Of a DNA stretch of 64,000 nt, positions 42,751 through 52,310 are shown piece by piece. The stretch lies in NCBI GenBank assembly GCA_947085035.1, contig CAMTUW010000018.1, positions 62,001-126,000 of the forward strand. The letters run 5' to 3'. The notes beneath the pieces are model-generated. The model worked only from the letters and a program-made list of their open reading frames with translations. It was not told the DNA's origin and made no database searches. Source of the DNA: CAMTUW01 sp947085035. GTDB taxonomy: Bacteria > Actinomycetota > Coriobacteriia > Anaerosomatales > PHET01. How positions within the stretch are numbered: the first letter of the stretch is position 1; each line of letters starts with the position of its first letter. A program made the translations under genes and the position numbers.

Positions 42751-45700
42751 TGCGCCTCGACAGCGACGTGGGATGCTCTGTCGAGCTTCTGACTCACGAC
42801 CTTGCTCACGCCGTCAGCCTGCATCGAGACACCGTACAAGACGTCGGCCATCTCCATGGTTCGACGTTGGTGGGTGACCACGATGAACTGCGTGTGATGT
42901 CGCATGCTGTCGAGGAAACCGATGAAACGACGCAGGTTCGTGTCGTCAAGCGCGGCTTCAACCTCATCGAGAATGTAGAAAGGGCACGGTCTCGTACGGT
43001 AGACCGCGAACAGCAATGCAAGAGCGGTCAGGGACTTCTCGCCACCGCTCATCAGGGAGAGCTTGGCGAGTTTCTTGCCCCGCGGTTGACCGATGACCTC
43101 CACGCCGGTGATCTCGGGGTCATCAGGGTCCGTGAGCTGAAGCTGCGCGGTCCCTCCCGGGAACAGGATGGCGAAGATCTCCTGGAAGTGCGCATCCACG
43201 GATTCGAACGTCTCGAGGAATCGGTCCTTCATCTTGCGGTCGATGGCTGCGACCACCTTGGCAAGTGATCGTCTCGAGGAGTCGAGATCCTCGATCTGTG
43301 ACGTCATGAAGTCACGACGCGCCCGCAGAGACTCGAACTCCTCCATGGCAACGGGGTTCACAGGTCCGAGGTTGGAGATCTGTTTCCTGATGGCGTGCGC
43401 CTTGTCTTCAGCGGAGTTGCGATCCTTGAGCTCCGTGGAGTCGAGAGCCTTCTCAAGGGGGCAACCGAGTTCCTCGACGATGCGGCGCGCAGCCTGATTG
43501 ACCTGAACCTCCAGTTGACCCTTTTCGACTCGAAGTCCACCGACGAGTTCGTTCTTACCGTCGATCTCTGCTTGAGCGGAGCGAACGGCGTCTTGGGCAT
43601 CATGGATGGTCTTGCGCAGCGACTCGGAGTCGGCCTGTTCGAATCGCGCGCGATCCCTGAGCTTGACGGCCCAGAACTCCGCACGCTCCTGGAGCTCGAG
43701 GTAGTACTCGTGCAGGGGCTCTATCCGCTCGCGCAGCAGCTCGAGCGCGTGCTCGGTCTGTCGGGAACGCTCAACGGTGTCGGCAAGCTCGCTCAGTTCC
43801 GAGGTGATGGTGTTCACCTGCTTCTTGAGGTGCACCTCCCTCTCTGACACGGTGGCGATCTCGACCTGACAGACGCTCAGACGTTCGTTGACGGCACCTT
43901 CGTCGCGAAAACGCATGTCACGCGCGTCTCGGGCAGCTGAGGAATCTTCCTCGAGCGTTTCGACTCGGGACTCCCCGCCTAGGATGCGCGCACGTATGTC
44001 ATCGATGACGGGTCTGTCTTTCGACGTGCGCTCTACGATGTCGGTGATGCGACGGTCGATCGTGGCCTTCTCGGCGTCAATGGATGTGAGCAGCTGTTCG
44101 AGGCGTCCGATATCCTCGAGCAACGAGTTGTTCTCGCCAACCAGAGATGCGAGTTTCTGAGAGAGTTCCAGTGCGTCTTGCTGGGCCAGCGCGAGGGCCT
44201 CTTCAGACTGGGCGTACGCCGCCTCGGCCTCGCCGACCGCAGCGGTCAAAGCACCGATCTCGTCATGCAGATGATTGATGCGCCGTTTGCGAGCCAACAC
44301 GCCCTCGGTGTCCGCCACCTGTGTGCCCAGAGTCAGCTTTCCGTTGGGCCACGCGATCGCACCCTCGCGAGTGATGAAGCGGGCACCGACCACGTCCGTT
44401 GAACACGCGGCGAGTGCGCTCTCGATCGAATCCACGATGTAGACGTCACCGAGCAGGGCTTCGAGCGCAGAGCGGATGTCGTCGGCGCACTCCAGCTGGT
44501 CGAAGAGCCGGACACCAGTGGTGGGCCGACCCTTGCCAAACGTCTTCATCGACGAGACCGGGACGAGAGACAGCTCCCCCGCCGGAGTGCGATTGAGTTC
44601 GTTCGCGATGTGCGCGGCAGCATCCGAGTCGCTGACGAGCAGCCCGAACAAGTCGGCTCCAAGCAACCTCTCGACCAGAGAATCCATGCCCTCGGGTGCT
44701 CTGATGGCCTCAGACAACGGGCCCATGATCCCCGGCAGGTCGTCACTCCTGCTGATCGCCCACGCCAAAGCGGGCGCGGCAGAAGCGAACGCCCGGTCGA
44801 CCTCCTCAAGACCCCGGGCCTCAGCGCGAGCTGCCGTCAGGCGTTCGCGACGGCCGTCCAACTCCCGGCGTCGTGTCTCGAGGACTCGGACGCGCTTGTC
44901 GACATCGGAGTCCGCCATCGCAAGGTCGCGTCTGTGCTTGCCCATCTGCGCATCAAGGATCTCGAGCCGGGAGCGTCGAGCGGAAAGTGTCGCTTGCGAG
45001 GAGTGCCGCTGTGTGCGAATCTGCTCCGCTCGCTCTGCAAGAATCTCGCTTTCGAGTTCACTCGACGAGAGCGCCTGCTCGGTTCGGGACTGTGCCGCGC
45101 GGTCGTCTTCCAGCAGCTTGCGCGCACCGCGAAGCTCACCGGCGAGACGGGCGACCTCCTCGTCGGCGGTGATGCGCGCTCGGCGCACGTTCTCGGTCTC
45201 CTTTCGGAGCTCCGAGAGCTGACCGTAGAGGGCCTTGAGTCGGGCTTCAGTCTCGCCGCGCTGGGCCTTGAGTGATTCGAGCTCGCCACCACGTGACGCG
45301 GAGCGCGTCTGGGCCTGATGCAACTTGGCGCGCAGATCCGAGAGCCGGGCGACGAGGTTCTTGCCCTTCTCCTCAAGCAGTAGCAGCCCGGCGTCCAGCC
45401 GCTCCAGGATGGATAGCATGCGGCGGCGCTGCTCGGAGAGGTCGCCGACGAACAGGCCTTTTTCCTCGAGAAGCGTTTGGAACTTCGCGAGCTCCTGTTC
45501 CTTCTCGGCAAGACGATAGCGCGACAGGTCGACGTCGGCGTCGGCTTCTCGCTCACGCTTCTCGAGAACGTCCCACGTCACGTTCAGGCGCCTCAGGTCA
45601 TCGACGGCGAGCGCGATGTCCAGCTCTCGGAGGTTGCGAGTGAGGTCGACGTGCGTGGCGGCCTTGGAGGCTTGACGCTCAAGCGGTCTGAGCTGGCGTT

Positions 45701-46295
45701 CGATCTCGGTGATGATGTCGCGCGCACGCGCGAGGTGCGTTTCAAGTCCGGCGAGTTTGCGCACAGCGCGCTCCCGGCGCTTCTTATGCTTGAGTACGCC
45801 AGCCGCCTCTTCGATCAACGCTCGACGCTCTTCGGGTTTGGAGCTCAATACCTCGTCGAGACGCCCTTGACTGATGATCGAGTGAGTGTCACGGCCAAGG
45901 CCCGAGTCCGAGAGAAGGTCCTGGATGTCCATGAGTCGGGCCGGCGCCTGGTTGATCAGGTATTCGCTCTCGCCGGAGCGGTACATGCGTCGGCTGATGG
46001 TGACCTCGGTGAATTCGAGGGGCAGCGTGCCATCCGAGTTGTCCAAGACGAGGTCGACTTCGGCAACGCCGACAGCCTGTCTGGCCGAGGATCCCGCAAA
46101 GATGACGTCTTCCATCGCCTGACCGCGCAACGACTTGGCGCTTTGTTCACCCAAGACCCACAAAACGGCGTCAGATACGTTGGACTTGCCGGATCCGTTG
46201 GGTCCCACGACGACCGTGACACCAGGTTCCAAGGACAGGCCACTGCGGTCTGCAAACGACTTGAATCCCTTGAGTATGAGTGACTTGAGATACAC
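42747..46295 (-). CDS. smc: Chromosome segregation protein SMC
   Basis: Condensin ATPase that organises the chromosome. The 1182-aa protein has Walker A GPNGSGKS at 31-38. Two long coiled coils flank a hinge near residues 510-660 (PGIMGPLSEAIRAPEG). The ABC signature LSLMSGGEK and Walker B FYILDEVEAALDD are near the C-terminus. The start is uncertain: GTG 46295 gives the family N-terminus VYLKSLILKGFKSFAD, while GTG 46313 adds six residues. It precedes ftsY; ScpA and ScpB are not in the window. Confidence 0.95.
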   Translation of the reverse strand: MYLKSLILKGFKSFADRSGLSLEPGVTVVVGPNGSGKSNVSDAVLWVLGEQSAKSLRGQAMEDVIFAGSSARQAVGVAEVDLVLDNSDGTLPLEFTEVTISRRMYRSGESEYLINQAPARLMDIQDLLSDSGLGRDTHSIISQGRLDEVLSSKPEERRALIEEAAGVLKHKKRRERAVRKLAGLETHLARARDIITEIERQLRPLERQASKAATHVDLTRNLRELDIALAVDDLRRLNVTWDVLEKREREADADVDLSRYRLAEKEQELAKFQTLLEEKGLFVGDLSEQRRRMLSILERLDAGLLLLEEKGKNLVARLSDLRAKLHQAQTRSASRGGELESLKAQRGETEARLKALYGQLSELRKETENVRRARITADEEVARLAGELRGARKLLEDDRAAQSRTEQALSSSELESEILAERAEQIRTQRHSSQATLSARRSRLEILDAQMGKHRRDLAMADSDVDKRVRVLETRRRELDGRRERLTAARAEARGLEEVDRAFASAAPALAWAISRSDDLPGIMGPLSEAIRAPEGMDSLVERLLGADLFGLLVSDSDAAAHIANELNRTPAGELSLVPVSSMKTFGKGRPTTGVRLFDQLECADDIRSALEALLGDVYIVDSIESALAACSTDVVGARFITREGAIAWPNGKLTLGTQVADTEGVLARKRRINHLHDEIGALTAAVGEAEAAYAQSEEALALAQQDALELSQKLASLVGENNSLLEDIGRLEQLLTSIDAEKATIDRRITDIVERTSKDRPVIDDIRARILGGESRVETLEEDSSAARDARDMRFRDEGAVNERLSVCQVEIATVSEREVHLKKQVNTITSELSELADTVERSRQTEHALELLRERIEPLHEYYLELQERAEFWAVKLRDRARFEQADSESLRKTIHDAQDAVRSAQAEIDGKNELVGGLRVEKGQLEVQVNQAARRIVEELGCPLEKALDSTELKDRNSAEDKAHAIRKQISNLGPVNPVAMEEFESLRARRDFMTSQIEDLDSSRRSLAKVVAAIDRKMKDRFLETFESVDAHFQEIFAILFPGGTAQLQLTDPDDPEITGVEVIGQPRGKKLAKLSLMSGGEKSLTALALLFAVYRTRPCPFYILDEVEAALDDTNLRRFIGFLDSMRHHTQFIVVTHQRRTMEMADVLYGVSMQADGVSKVVSQKLDRASHVAVEAQ

Positions 46296-46355
46296 GGGCT
46301 CCCTCGAGAACACGCAGGTCGGACGGCATGAACCGCGCCCGAACGGGCGGCGCTC

Positions 46356-46364
46356 AGTGTAACA
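46356..46364 (-). promoter_or_regulatory. Extended -10 promoter upstream of smc
   Basis: TGTTACACT on the minus strand (TGN-TACACT) in the gap between rnc and smc, with no clear -35. The following leader contains a GC-rich inverted repeat (CCCGTTCGGG). It would allow smc-ftsY-ffh transcription independent of the fab operon. Confidence 0.45.
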
Positions 46365-46384
46365 CAGGAAGGGTGTGCGAGACG

Positions 46385-47098
46385 CTAACCCAAGTGCTCC
46401 AAAGCGCGTGCGGCGGCCGTGGCCTCGGCTTCCTTCTTGGTGGCTCCGGTCCCCTCGCCGAGAATCTCGCCGTCGGCCTCCACGAGCGCGGTGAACTTCC
46501 GTTCGTGAGGAGGTCCCTCGTGGTGCAGGATGCGGTAGACCGGAGTGACTCCTTTGGCCTGAAGGGTCTCTTGAAGCAGCGATTTAGGGTTTTCCGGAGC
46601 GTGCGCCTGCGTTTCGTCGATGAGAGGGCCGAGGCAGCGAAGAATCCACTCACGCGCAGTGTCGATGCCGGCGTCGAGGAACACTGCGGCCACCAGCGCC
46701 TCGAATGTGTTCTCCAGTGCCGAGGCCATGCCCCGGCGACCGGTTCTGATGACGCTCTCTCCGAGGATCAACGCGTCGAGAAGGCCGAGGTCCTCGGCGA
46801 CACGCGACAGAGTCGCGCCGGCGACCACCGAGGTCTTGATGCGTGTGAGCCCGCCTTCCGGCAGATGCGGATAGCGCCGAAATATCTCCTCGGCGATCAG
46901 AAAACCGACCACCGAATCCCCGAGAAACTCGAGGCGCTCGTAGTAGGAGGAAGGATCCTTGTCCTCACTCGCGGATGGGTGAGTGAGTGCCTGCCGCAGT
47001 AGGTCACGATCACCAAAGTGGTGTCCGATCACGCGTTCAGCGATATCGAGACGCGACTCGATGTGGGTGGTGGGGTCGTTCTCGGCGCTGCGTGGCAT
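46385..47098 (-). CDS. rnc: Ribonuclease III
   Basis: Double-strand-specific endoribonuclease that processes rRNA and mRNA. The 237-aa protein has the catalytic signature ERLEFLGDSV at 54-63 and a second acidic cluster ALENTFEALVAAVFLD. The C-terminal dsRNA-binding domain begins near PKSLLQETLQAKG and ends with GATKKEAEATAAARAL. It starts nine bases after the fabF stop; rnc-smc-ftsY order is common to Gram-positives. Confidence 0.95.
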   Translation of the reverse strand: MPRSAENDPTTHIESRLDIAERVIGHHFGDRDLLRQALTHPSASEDKDPSSYYERLEFLGDSVVGFLIAEEIFRRYPHLPEGGLTRIKTSVVAGATLSRVAEDLGLLDALILGESVIRTGRRGMASALENTFEALVAAVFLDAGIDTAREWILRCLGPLIDETQAHAPENPKSLLQETLQAKGVTPVYRILHHEGPPHERKFTALVEADGEILGEGTGATKKEAEATAAARALEHLG

Positions 47099-47107
47099 CT
47101 GCTTCGC

Positions 47108-48340
47108 CTACGAGCAGCGCGCGAAGACCAGCGTGGCATTGTGCCCACCGAAGCCGAACGAGTTGCTCATGCACGCGGACACGATCCCTGGGCGCGATGT
47201 CAAAGGGACATAATCCAAATCGCACTGGGGATCAGGGTCAGTGAGGTTGATCGTCGGGGGAATCACGCTGTCGCGCATCGCAAGAACACACGCCACCGCT
47301 TCTGCGGCACCCGCGCCGCCGAGCATGTGTCCCATCATGGATTTCGTGCTTGAGATCGGCGGCGCGTCAGCTCCGAACACGGCCTTGATGGCGTTGGTCT
47401 CCGCAAGGTCGCCCACCGGAGTGGAGGTGCCGTGCGCGTTGATGTAGTCGATATCGCGAGGAGCGAGATCGGCTTGGCGAAGTGCAGCCTCCATGGAGCG
47501 CTTCGCACCGCTGCCATCCGGTGCGGGAGCTGTGACGTGGTAGGCGTCCGCCGTCGCACCGTAGCCGACGATCTCGGCGTGGATGGTCGCACCGCGGGCG
47601 CGGGCGTGCTCCATCTCTTCCAGCACCAGAATGGCGCCACCCTCGGCGATGACGAACCCGTCGCGTGTGGAGGACCAAGGACGGGATGCGGCCACAGGGT
47701 CGTCATTTCGGGTGGACAGGGCGCGCGCCGCGCAGAATCCGGCGACTCCGAGCGGCGTGACGCCTGCATCGAACCCACCAGCGACGATCACGTCAGCGTC
47801 ATCGCGACGAATCGCCTCGAACGCCTCCCCGATCGAATGATTGCCGGTCGCGCAGGCCGAAACGGGTGCATAGTTGATTCCCTTGAGCCCGAATCGTATC
47901 GAGATGTGGCCTGCAGCGAGATCGACGATCATCATCGGAACGAGAAACGGGCTCACGCGCCCGGGACCACGCTCAGCGAGGAGAGCGGACTGCTCCTCCA
48001 TCGTTCCAAGGCCCCCGATGCCTGAGCCGACGATGACTCCCGCGCGGGGCGCAAGGTCATCAGTCACGTGTTCCAGGCCCGCGTCAATCATCGCCTCGGC
48101 GGCGGCGACCATCGCGAACTGCTGAAAGCGCGACATCCGACGGGCTTCTTTGGAGTCGATGGTCGAGAGCGGGTCGAAGTCGTTCACGTAACCTGCAAAA
48201 CGAGTGGGATACGCTGAAACGTCGAAGTGCTCGATATTCGCGATGCCGCTTCGACCGGCGACCAATGATGCCCACATCGCAGACACGCCGACACCGACGC
48301 ATGTGACGGCACCCATGCCCGTGACAACGACCCTTCTCAC
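47108..48340 (-). CDS. fabF: Beta-ketoacyl-ACP synthase II
   Basis: Condensing enzyme for elongation in type II fatty-acid synthesis. The 410-aa protein has the catalytic C163 in SACATGNHSIGEA and histidines H303 (NAHGTSTPVGD) and H338 (KSMMGHMLGGAGA). The GTG start overlaps the preceding flavoprotein stop by four bases. It is the last fatty-acid gene before rnc. Confidence 0.95.
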   Translation of the reverse strand: MRRVVVTGMGAVTCVGVGVSAMWASLVAGRSGIANIEHFDVSAYPTRFAGYVNDFDPLSTIDSKEARRMSRFQQFAMVAAAEAMIDAGLEHVTDDLAPRAGVIVGSGIGGLGTMEEQSALLAERGPGRVSPFLVPMMIVDLAAGHISIRFGLKGINYAPVSACATGNHSIGEAFEAIRRDDADVIVAGGFDAGVTPLGVAGFCAARALSTRNDDPVAASRPWSSTRDGFVIAEGGAILVLEEMEHARARGATIHAEIVGYGATADAYHVTAPAPDGSGAKRSMEAALRQADLAPRDIDYINAHGTSTPVGDLAETNAIKAVFGADAPPISSTKSMMGHMLGGAGAAEAVACVLAMRDSVIPPTINLTDPDPQCDLDYVPLTSRPGIVSACMSNSFGFGGHNATLVFARCS

Positions 48341-49299
48341 TGTGCCCCCTCGGATTGGGCGTACTCGAGTTCAAGGCGTGCGATGAGCTCAGCGACTGTG
48401 GTGACTTCGGTGATTCGGGCTGCCGCGGAACCCGCGAACACCAAGCCGTCTTCAACGTCACCGCGCTGAGCCATTTCGAGCTGATTGATGATGCAGTAGT
48501 CCTTGGCGCATTCCTTCAGACAGGAGCGACACGACTCGATTGGAGGATATTCACCCCTGCTCGCGCGCTCCCAGAACGGGTTCTTGAGTGCGCGACCGGG
48601 CAAGCCGACGGGGCTCTTGACGAGAACAACGTCATCGTCGGTCGAATCCACGTACATCTGCTTGAACGCGTCCGGTGCCGAGCACTCGACCGTGGCGACG
48701 AAACGAGACCCTATCTGCACTCCAGCGGCGCCAGCAGCAAGCACGTTTCTGATGTCGCCACCGGTCACAACGCCACCAGCCCCGATCACGGGAATCGAGA
48801 CCGAGGCGACGATCTCAGGGAGGAGGTCGAGAAGCAACCGGTCGGTGCCAAGATGGCCGCCGGCCTCGAAGCCCTCGACGACTACTGCGGACGCACCGAA
48901 CCGCTCAGCGAGTCTGGCCACACGCACGCTGCCGACGATGGGAACGACAGGCACGTTGAATTCGCGGCCCCACTCGAAGACGTCCCGCGAAAACCCTGCG
49001 CCAGCGATGAGAAGATCGATTCCCTCGGCCATGGCCGCACGGACAAGCTCTTTGAAGCGGCGGACAGCGATCATGACGTTGACCCCGACAAGCCCCTCAG
49101 GATGGGCCGTCTCGCGAGCAGCGCGAATCTGTGCCACGAGTTCGGATGGGGTCAGACCGCTGCCAGCGATGATACCCACGCCCCCGGCCTGTGCGACTGC
49201 TGCTGCCAGTGGGGCCAGCGAGATGCGTACCGCCATGCCGCCCTGGATGATTGGCAGGCGCGCTGTTCTGTCTCCGATGGTCAGAGTTGGCATCGACAC
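48337..49299 (-). CDS. NMO/FabK-family flavoprotein with C-terminal Cys cluster
   Basis: FMN-dependent TIM-barrel protein of the nitronate monooxygenase/enoyl-ACP reductase II superfamily (320 aa). The N-terminal LPIIQGGMAV and EGFEAGGHLGTD motifs bind FMN. It differs from the FabK at 51360-52310 by a tail with C257, C260, C264 and C269 (CRSC, KEC, DYC) followed by GDVEDGLVFAGSAAARI. The cysteines might hold an iron-sulfur cluster. Location inside the fab operon suggests a role in fatty-acid reduction or in removing a toxic by-product; the substrate is not known. The start GTG 49299 is uncertain (ATG 49293). Confidence 0.8.
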   Translation of the reverse strand: MSMPTLTIGDRTARLPIIQGGMAVRISLAPLAAAVAQAGGVGIIAGSGLTPSELVAQIRAARETAHPEGLVGVNVMIAVRRFKELVRAAMAEGIDLLIAGAGFSRDVFEWGREFNVPVVPIVGSVRVARLAERFGASAVVVEGFEAGGHLGTDRLLLDLLPEIVASVSIPVIGAGGVVTGGDIRNVLAAGAAGVQIGSRFVATVECSAPDAFKQMYVDSTDDDVVLVKSPVGLPGRALKNPFWERASRGEYPPIESCRSCLKECAKDYCIINQLEMAQRGDVEDGLVFAGSAAARITEVTTVAELIARLELEYAQSEGAQ

Positions 49300-49391
49300 G
49301 GTGTTTCGAATCCTCTCATGATGCGCTATGCGCTATGCGCTTGCCGGACGACGAGCTGTTCTCGCCGTCCGGTTTCAGGCATGCTGAGAAA

Positions 49392-49628
49392 CTAGACGGC
49401 CTCGATGAAGGCGATCGCATCGGCAACGGTCTTGATGCTCTCGGCCTCTTCGTCGGGGATGGAGATCCCGAACTCCTCCTCAAGCGCCATGACCAACTCG
49501 ACGATGTCGAGCGAATCCGCGCCCAGGTCATCTATGAAAGAAGCATCTTCGGTGACGACGCTCTCGTCGACGTTGAGCTGCTCGACGATGACCGCCTTCA
49601 CTTTGTCCATGATCTCCTCACGCTCCAT
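49392..49628 (-). CDS. acpP: Acyl carrier protein
   Basis: 78-aa acidic four-helix protein that carries growing acyl chains on phosphopantetheine at S39 in GADSLDIVELV. ATG 49628 has GGAGG nine bases upstream; a longer reading begins with a TTG and is less likely. It lies in the fab operon between fabG and the NMO-type flavoprotein. The spacer before it contains a small CGGGC/GCCCG hairpin. Confidence 0.96.
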   Translation of the reverse strand: MEREEIMDKVKAVIVEQLNVDESVVTEDASFIDDLGADSLDIVELVMALEEEFGISIPDEEAESIKTVADAIAFIEAV

Positions 49629-49688
49629 GCACAAACACCTCCCTGTTCTTGTGGTTACGATAACTTTCGCGGGCTCCTGCCCGGCAAA

Positions 49689-50438
49689 CTACTGAAAAGT
49701 CATGCCGCCGTCCACTGCGAGTGTCTGACCGGTGATGTAGGAGGCGTCATCGCTGGCCAGAAATGCCACTGCATGAGCGACATTCTGTGCCGTGCCGAAG
49801 CGGCCCATGGCCACGTGCGCGCGGGCCGCTTCGCAGACCGCCTCCGACAAGGATGCGGTCATGTCCGTGTCGATGAAACCGGGAGCAACGGCGTTGACGC
49901 GAACGTTTCGCGAGGCGAGTTCCCGGGCGATTGACTTGGTGAACCCGATCACGCCGGCTTTCGAGGCTGCGTAGTTCGCCTGCCCCGCGTTTCCCACGAG
50001 CCCCACGACCGAAGTCACGTTGACGATGGCGCCTTCTCGCTGCTTCATCAGGTGGCGAGCAGCCGCTTTGGTCACGGAGAACACACCGGTGAGATTCGTG
50101 GCGATGACCGACTCCCAGTCTTCGTGACTCATCCTGACCAGCAATCCATCACGGGTGATGCCGGCGTTGTTCACAACGATGTGCAATCCGCCGAGCTCAC
50201 TGATGGTTCGGTCAACGAGTGATACGCACGACTCAGGGCTCGAAACGTCTGCCTGAAGGGCTACGGCGCGTCCGCCCAACTCCTCGATTGCCGAGACAAC
50301 CGCCAGGGCCGCTGCCTGAGACCCGGAGTAGTTCACCGCGACAGCGGCGCCCCGAGTAGCGAGCTCGATTGCGATGGCAGCGCCGATTCCCCGAGACGCC
50401 CCGGTCACAAGCGCCACCTTGCCGCTGAGATCAGCCAT
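49689..50438 (-). CDS. fabG: 3-Oxoacyl-ACP reductase
   Basis: NADPH-dependent short-chain dehydrogenase that reduces the beta-keto group. The 249-aa protein has TGASRGIG at 12-19, NNAG at 90-93, and the triad S143, Y156, K160. ATG 50438 follows the fabD stop by one base, with GGAGG upstream inside fabD. The C-terminus TLAVDGGMTFQ is typical. Confidence 0.95.
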   Translation of the reverse strand: MADLSGKVALVTGASRGIGAAIAIELATRGAAVAVNYSGSQAAALAVVSAIEELGGRAVALQADVSSPESCVSLVDRTISELGGLHIVVNNAGITRDGLLVRMSHEDWESVIATNLTGVFSVTKAAARHLMKQREGAIVNVTSVVGLVGNAGQANYAASKAGVIGFTKSIARELASRNVRVNAVAPGFIDTDMTASLSEAVCEAARAHVAMGRFGTAQNVAHAVAFLASDDASYITGQTLAVDGGMTFQ

Positions 50439-50439
50439 G

Positions 50440-51357
50440 TCAGTCAACCTCCATCAGAACGGTTTCGAGACCGACGGCCTCGGCAGACAGCGCCGTGATG
50501 CCGTCAATGCGCTTCGCGAGCCCGGTGAGAACGCTGCCGGGGCCCGCTTCGATCATGACCAGAGGAGACGCGGCGAGAAGCGCGAGCATGATCTCAGACC
50601 AACGTACGGGTGATGTCATCTGCGCAGCAAGACGCTCGCGAATCCGATCAGCATCGCGCTCGGGAGTGGGATCGGTGTTTTGCAGCACCGGGAACCGAGC
50701 GTGTGAGAAATCGGTCAGAGCAAGGATGCGGGCGAAGTCGCTGCGCGCCGATTCCATGAGGGGCGTGTGGAATGCACCGGCCACCTTCAAGGGGATGATC
50801 CGCCGTGCGCCGGCCGCACTGAGAGCGCCACTGGCCTCCTCGATCCCCGCGTGGGTTCCAGAGATGATGATCTGGCCGGGCGCGTTGTCGTTGGCGACCC
50901 ACACGTCAGTCAGCTCCTGGATGATCGGCGTGATCGTAGGTGAATCAAGACCGATCACCGCGGCCATCGCGCCAGGCGTCGTGTTCACGGCCTCAGACAT
51001 CAGACGACTGCGTTCGACGACGAGCTCCAGTCCCGCCTCGACCGAGTAGACCTCGGCTACGGCGAGGGCGGCGAACTCTCCGAGTGAGTGTCCGGCAACG
51101 AAATCGGGGTCGAGGCCACTGTCGAGAAGTGCCTGACCCCATGCCCAGTCCGCGAGGTAGAGCAGTGGTTGTGCCACGCGGGTGTCAGCGACATCGTCCG
51201 CATCGCCAGTGGCGTCAATCTCGCGCAGCGGCAGTCCCGAGAGAGCCTCGGCGGCGTCCAAGAGGCGCTCGAAGGCGTCGTGCTCAGGGACATCACGCAG
51301 CATGGTCGGGCGCTGGGAGCCCTGTCCGGGGAATACGAGCGCACTTCGCTGGTCCAT
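50440..51357 (-). CDS. fabD: Malonyl-CoA:ACP transacylase
   Basis: Loads malonate on ACP. The 305-aa protein has the N-terminus ALVFPGQGSQ, catalytic S91 in GHSLGEFAAL, and H197 in GAFHTPLM. It begins two bases after the fabK stop. Together with fabH, fabK, fabG, acpP and fabF it supplies nearly all type II FAS activities; fabZ is absent from this window. Confidence 0.95.
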   Translation of the reverse strand: MDQRSALVFPGQGSQRPTMLRDVPEHDAFERLLDAAEALSGLPLREIDATGDADDVADTRVAQPLLYLADWAWGQALLDSGLDPDFVAGHSLGEFAALAVAEVYSVEAGLELVVERSRLMSEAVNTTPGAMAAVIGLDSPTITPIIQELTDVWVANDNAPGQIIISGTHAGIEEASGALSAAGARRIIPLKVAGAFHTPLMESARSDFARILALTDFSHARFPVLQNTDPTPERDADRIRERLAAQMTSPVRWSEIMLALLAASPLVMIEAGPGSVLTGLAKRIDGITALSAEAVGLETVLMEVD

Positions 51358-51359
51358 GC

Positions 51360-52310
51360 TCAGCCGCCTGAAGGGTACGTCGCGAGCTTGTTGATGACCT
51401 CGACAGCCTCAGAGACGATCGCGTCGATGATGTCTTGGGCCGGCTCGATGCGAGACACGAGCGCGGCTGCCTGGCCAGCCATGAGTGAGCCCATCACCGT
51501 GTCACCGTGTCGCATCGCCAAGGCGAGTTTGCCAGCGCCGAGGGCCTCGATCTCTTCGGGTAGATTCGCACGATCGAGTGCCATGATCTGTCTGGCGAGT
51601 GTGTTCTTGATGACGCGAACCGGATGTCCGGTCGAGCGTCCAGTGACGACAGTGTCACGGTCCTTCGCGCGGATGACCTGCTGTTTGACCGAGGGGTGGA
51701 TAGTGCACTCGGTGGCGCACATGAAGCGGGTGCCCACCTGTACGCCCGCCGCGCCCAGCGCGAAGGCGGCGACCAGTCCACGCCCGTCAGCGATACCACC
51801 AGCGGCAACGACAGGAATGCTCACCGCGTCGACGAGCTGAGGTGTGAGCACGAAGGTGGTGAGATCGCCGATGTGGCCTCCGGCCTCCATACCCTCGCCG
51901 ATCACCGCGTCTGCTCCGATGGACTCCATGCGCCTGGCAAGAGCGGTCGACGGTACTATCGGAAGAACCTTGATGCCGCGCTCCTTGAGTGCCGCCATGT
52001 ACTTGCCAGGGTTACCGGCGCCAGTCGTGACCACCGGCACGTGTTCGTCCAAGACGAGCTGAACCAGTTCGTCCACATGAGGAGTGAGCAGCATCAGATT
52101 CACGCCGAACGGCTTGTCCGTGCTCGCTTTGGCCCTTCGGATCTCCTCGCGGAGGATATCGGTCGGCATGTGGCCGGCGCCGATGACGCCAAGACCTCCC
52201 GCCGACGAGACCGCCGCGGCCAACTCGGCCGTCGCAGTCCACGCCATGCCACCTTGGATTATCGGATGCTCGATGCCGAGCAGTCTGGTCAGTCGCGTGC
52301 TGAATGCCAT
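51360..52310 (-). CDS. fabK: Enoyl-ACP reductase II (FMN-dependent)
   Basis: Final reduction in each fatty-acid elongation cycle, the FabI-unrelated flavoenzyme. The 316-aa protein has IIQGGMAW near residue 18 and the FMN and catalytic segment GEGMEAGGHIGDLTT with H146. Also diagnostic are VVAAGGIADGRG and GTRFMCATEC. ATG 52310 overlaps the fabH stop by one base (TGATG). FabK-type reductases are not inhibited by triclosan, a property known for the family. Confidence 0.93.
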   Translation of the reverse strand: MAFSTRLTRLLGIEHPIIQGGMAWTATAELAAAVSSAGGLGVIGAGHMPTDILREEIRRAKASTDKPFGVNLMLLTPHVDELVQLVLDEHVPVVTTGAGNPGKYMAALKERGIKVLPIVPSTALARRMESIGADAVIGEGMEAGGHIGDLTTFVLTPQLVDAVSIPVVAAGGIADGRGLVAAFALGAAGVQVGTRFMCATECTIHPSVKQQVIRAKDRDTVVTGRSTGHPVRVIKNTLARQIMALDRANLPEEIEALGAGKLALAMRHGDTVMGSLMAGQAAALVSRIEPAQDIIDAIVSEAVEVINKLATYPSGG

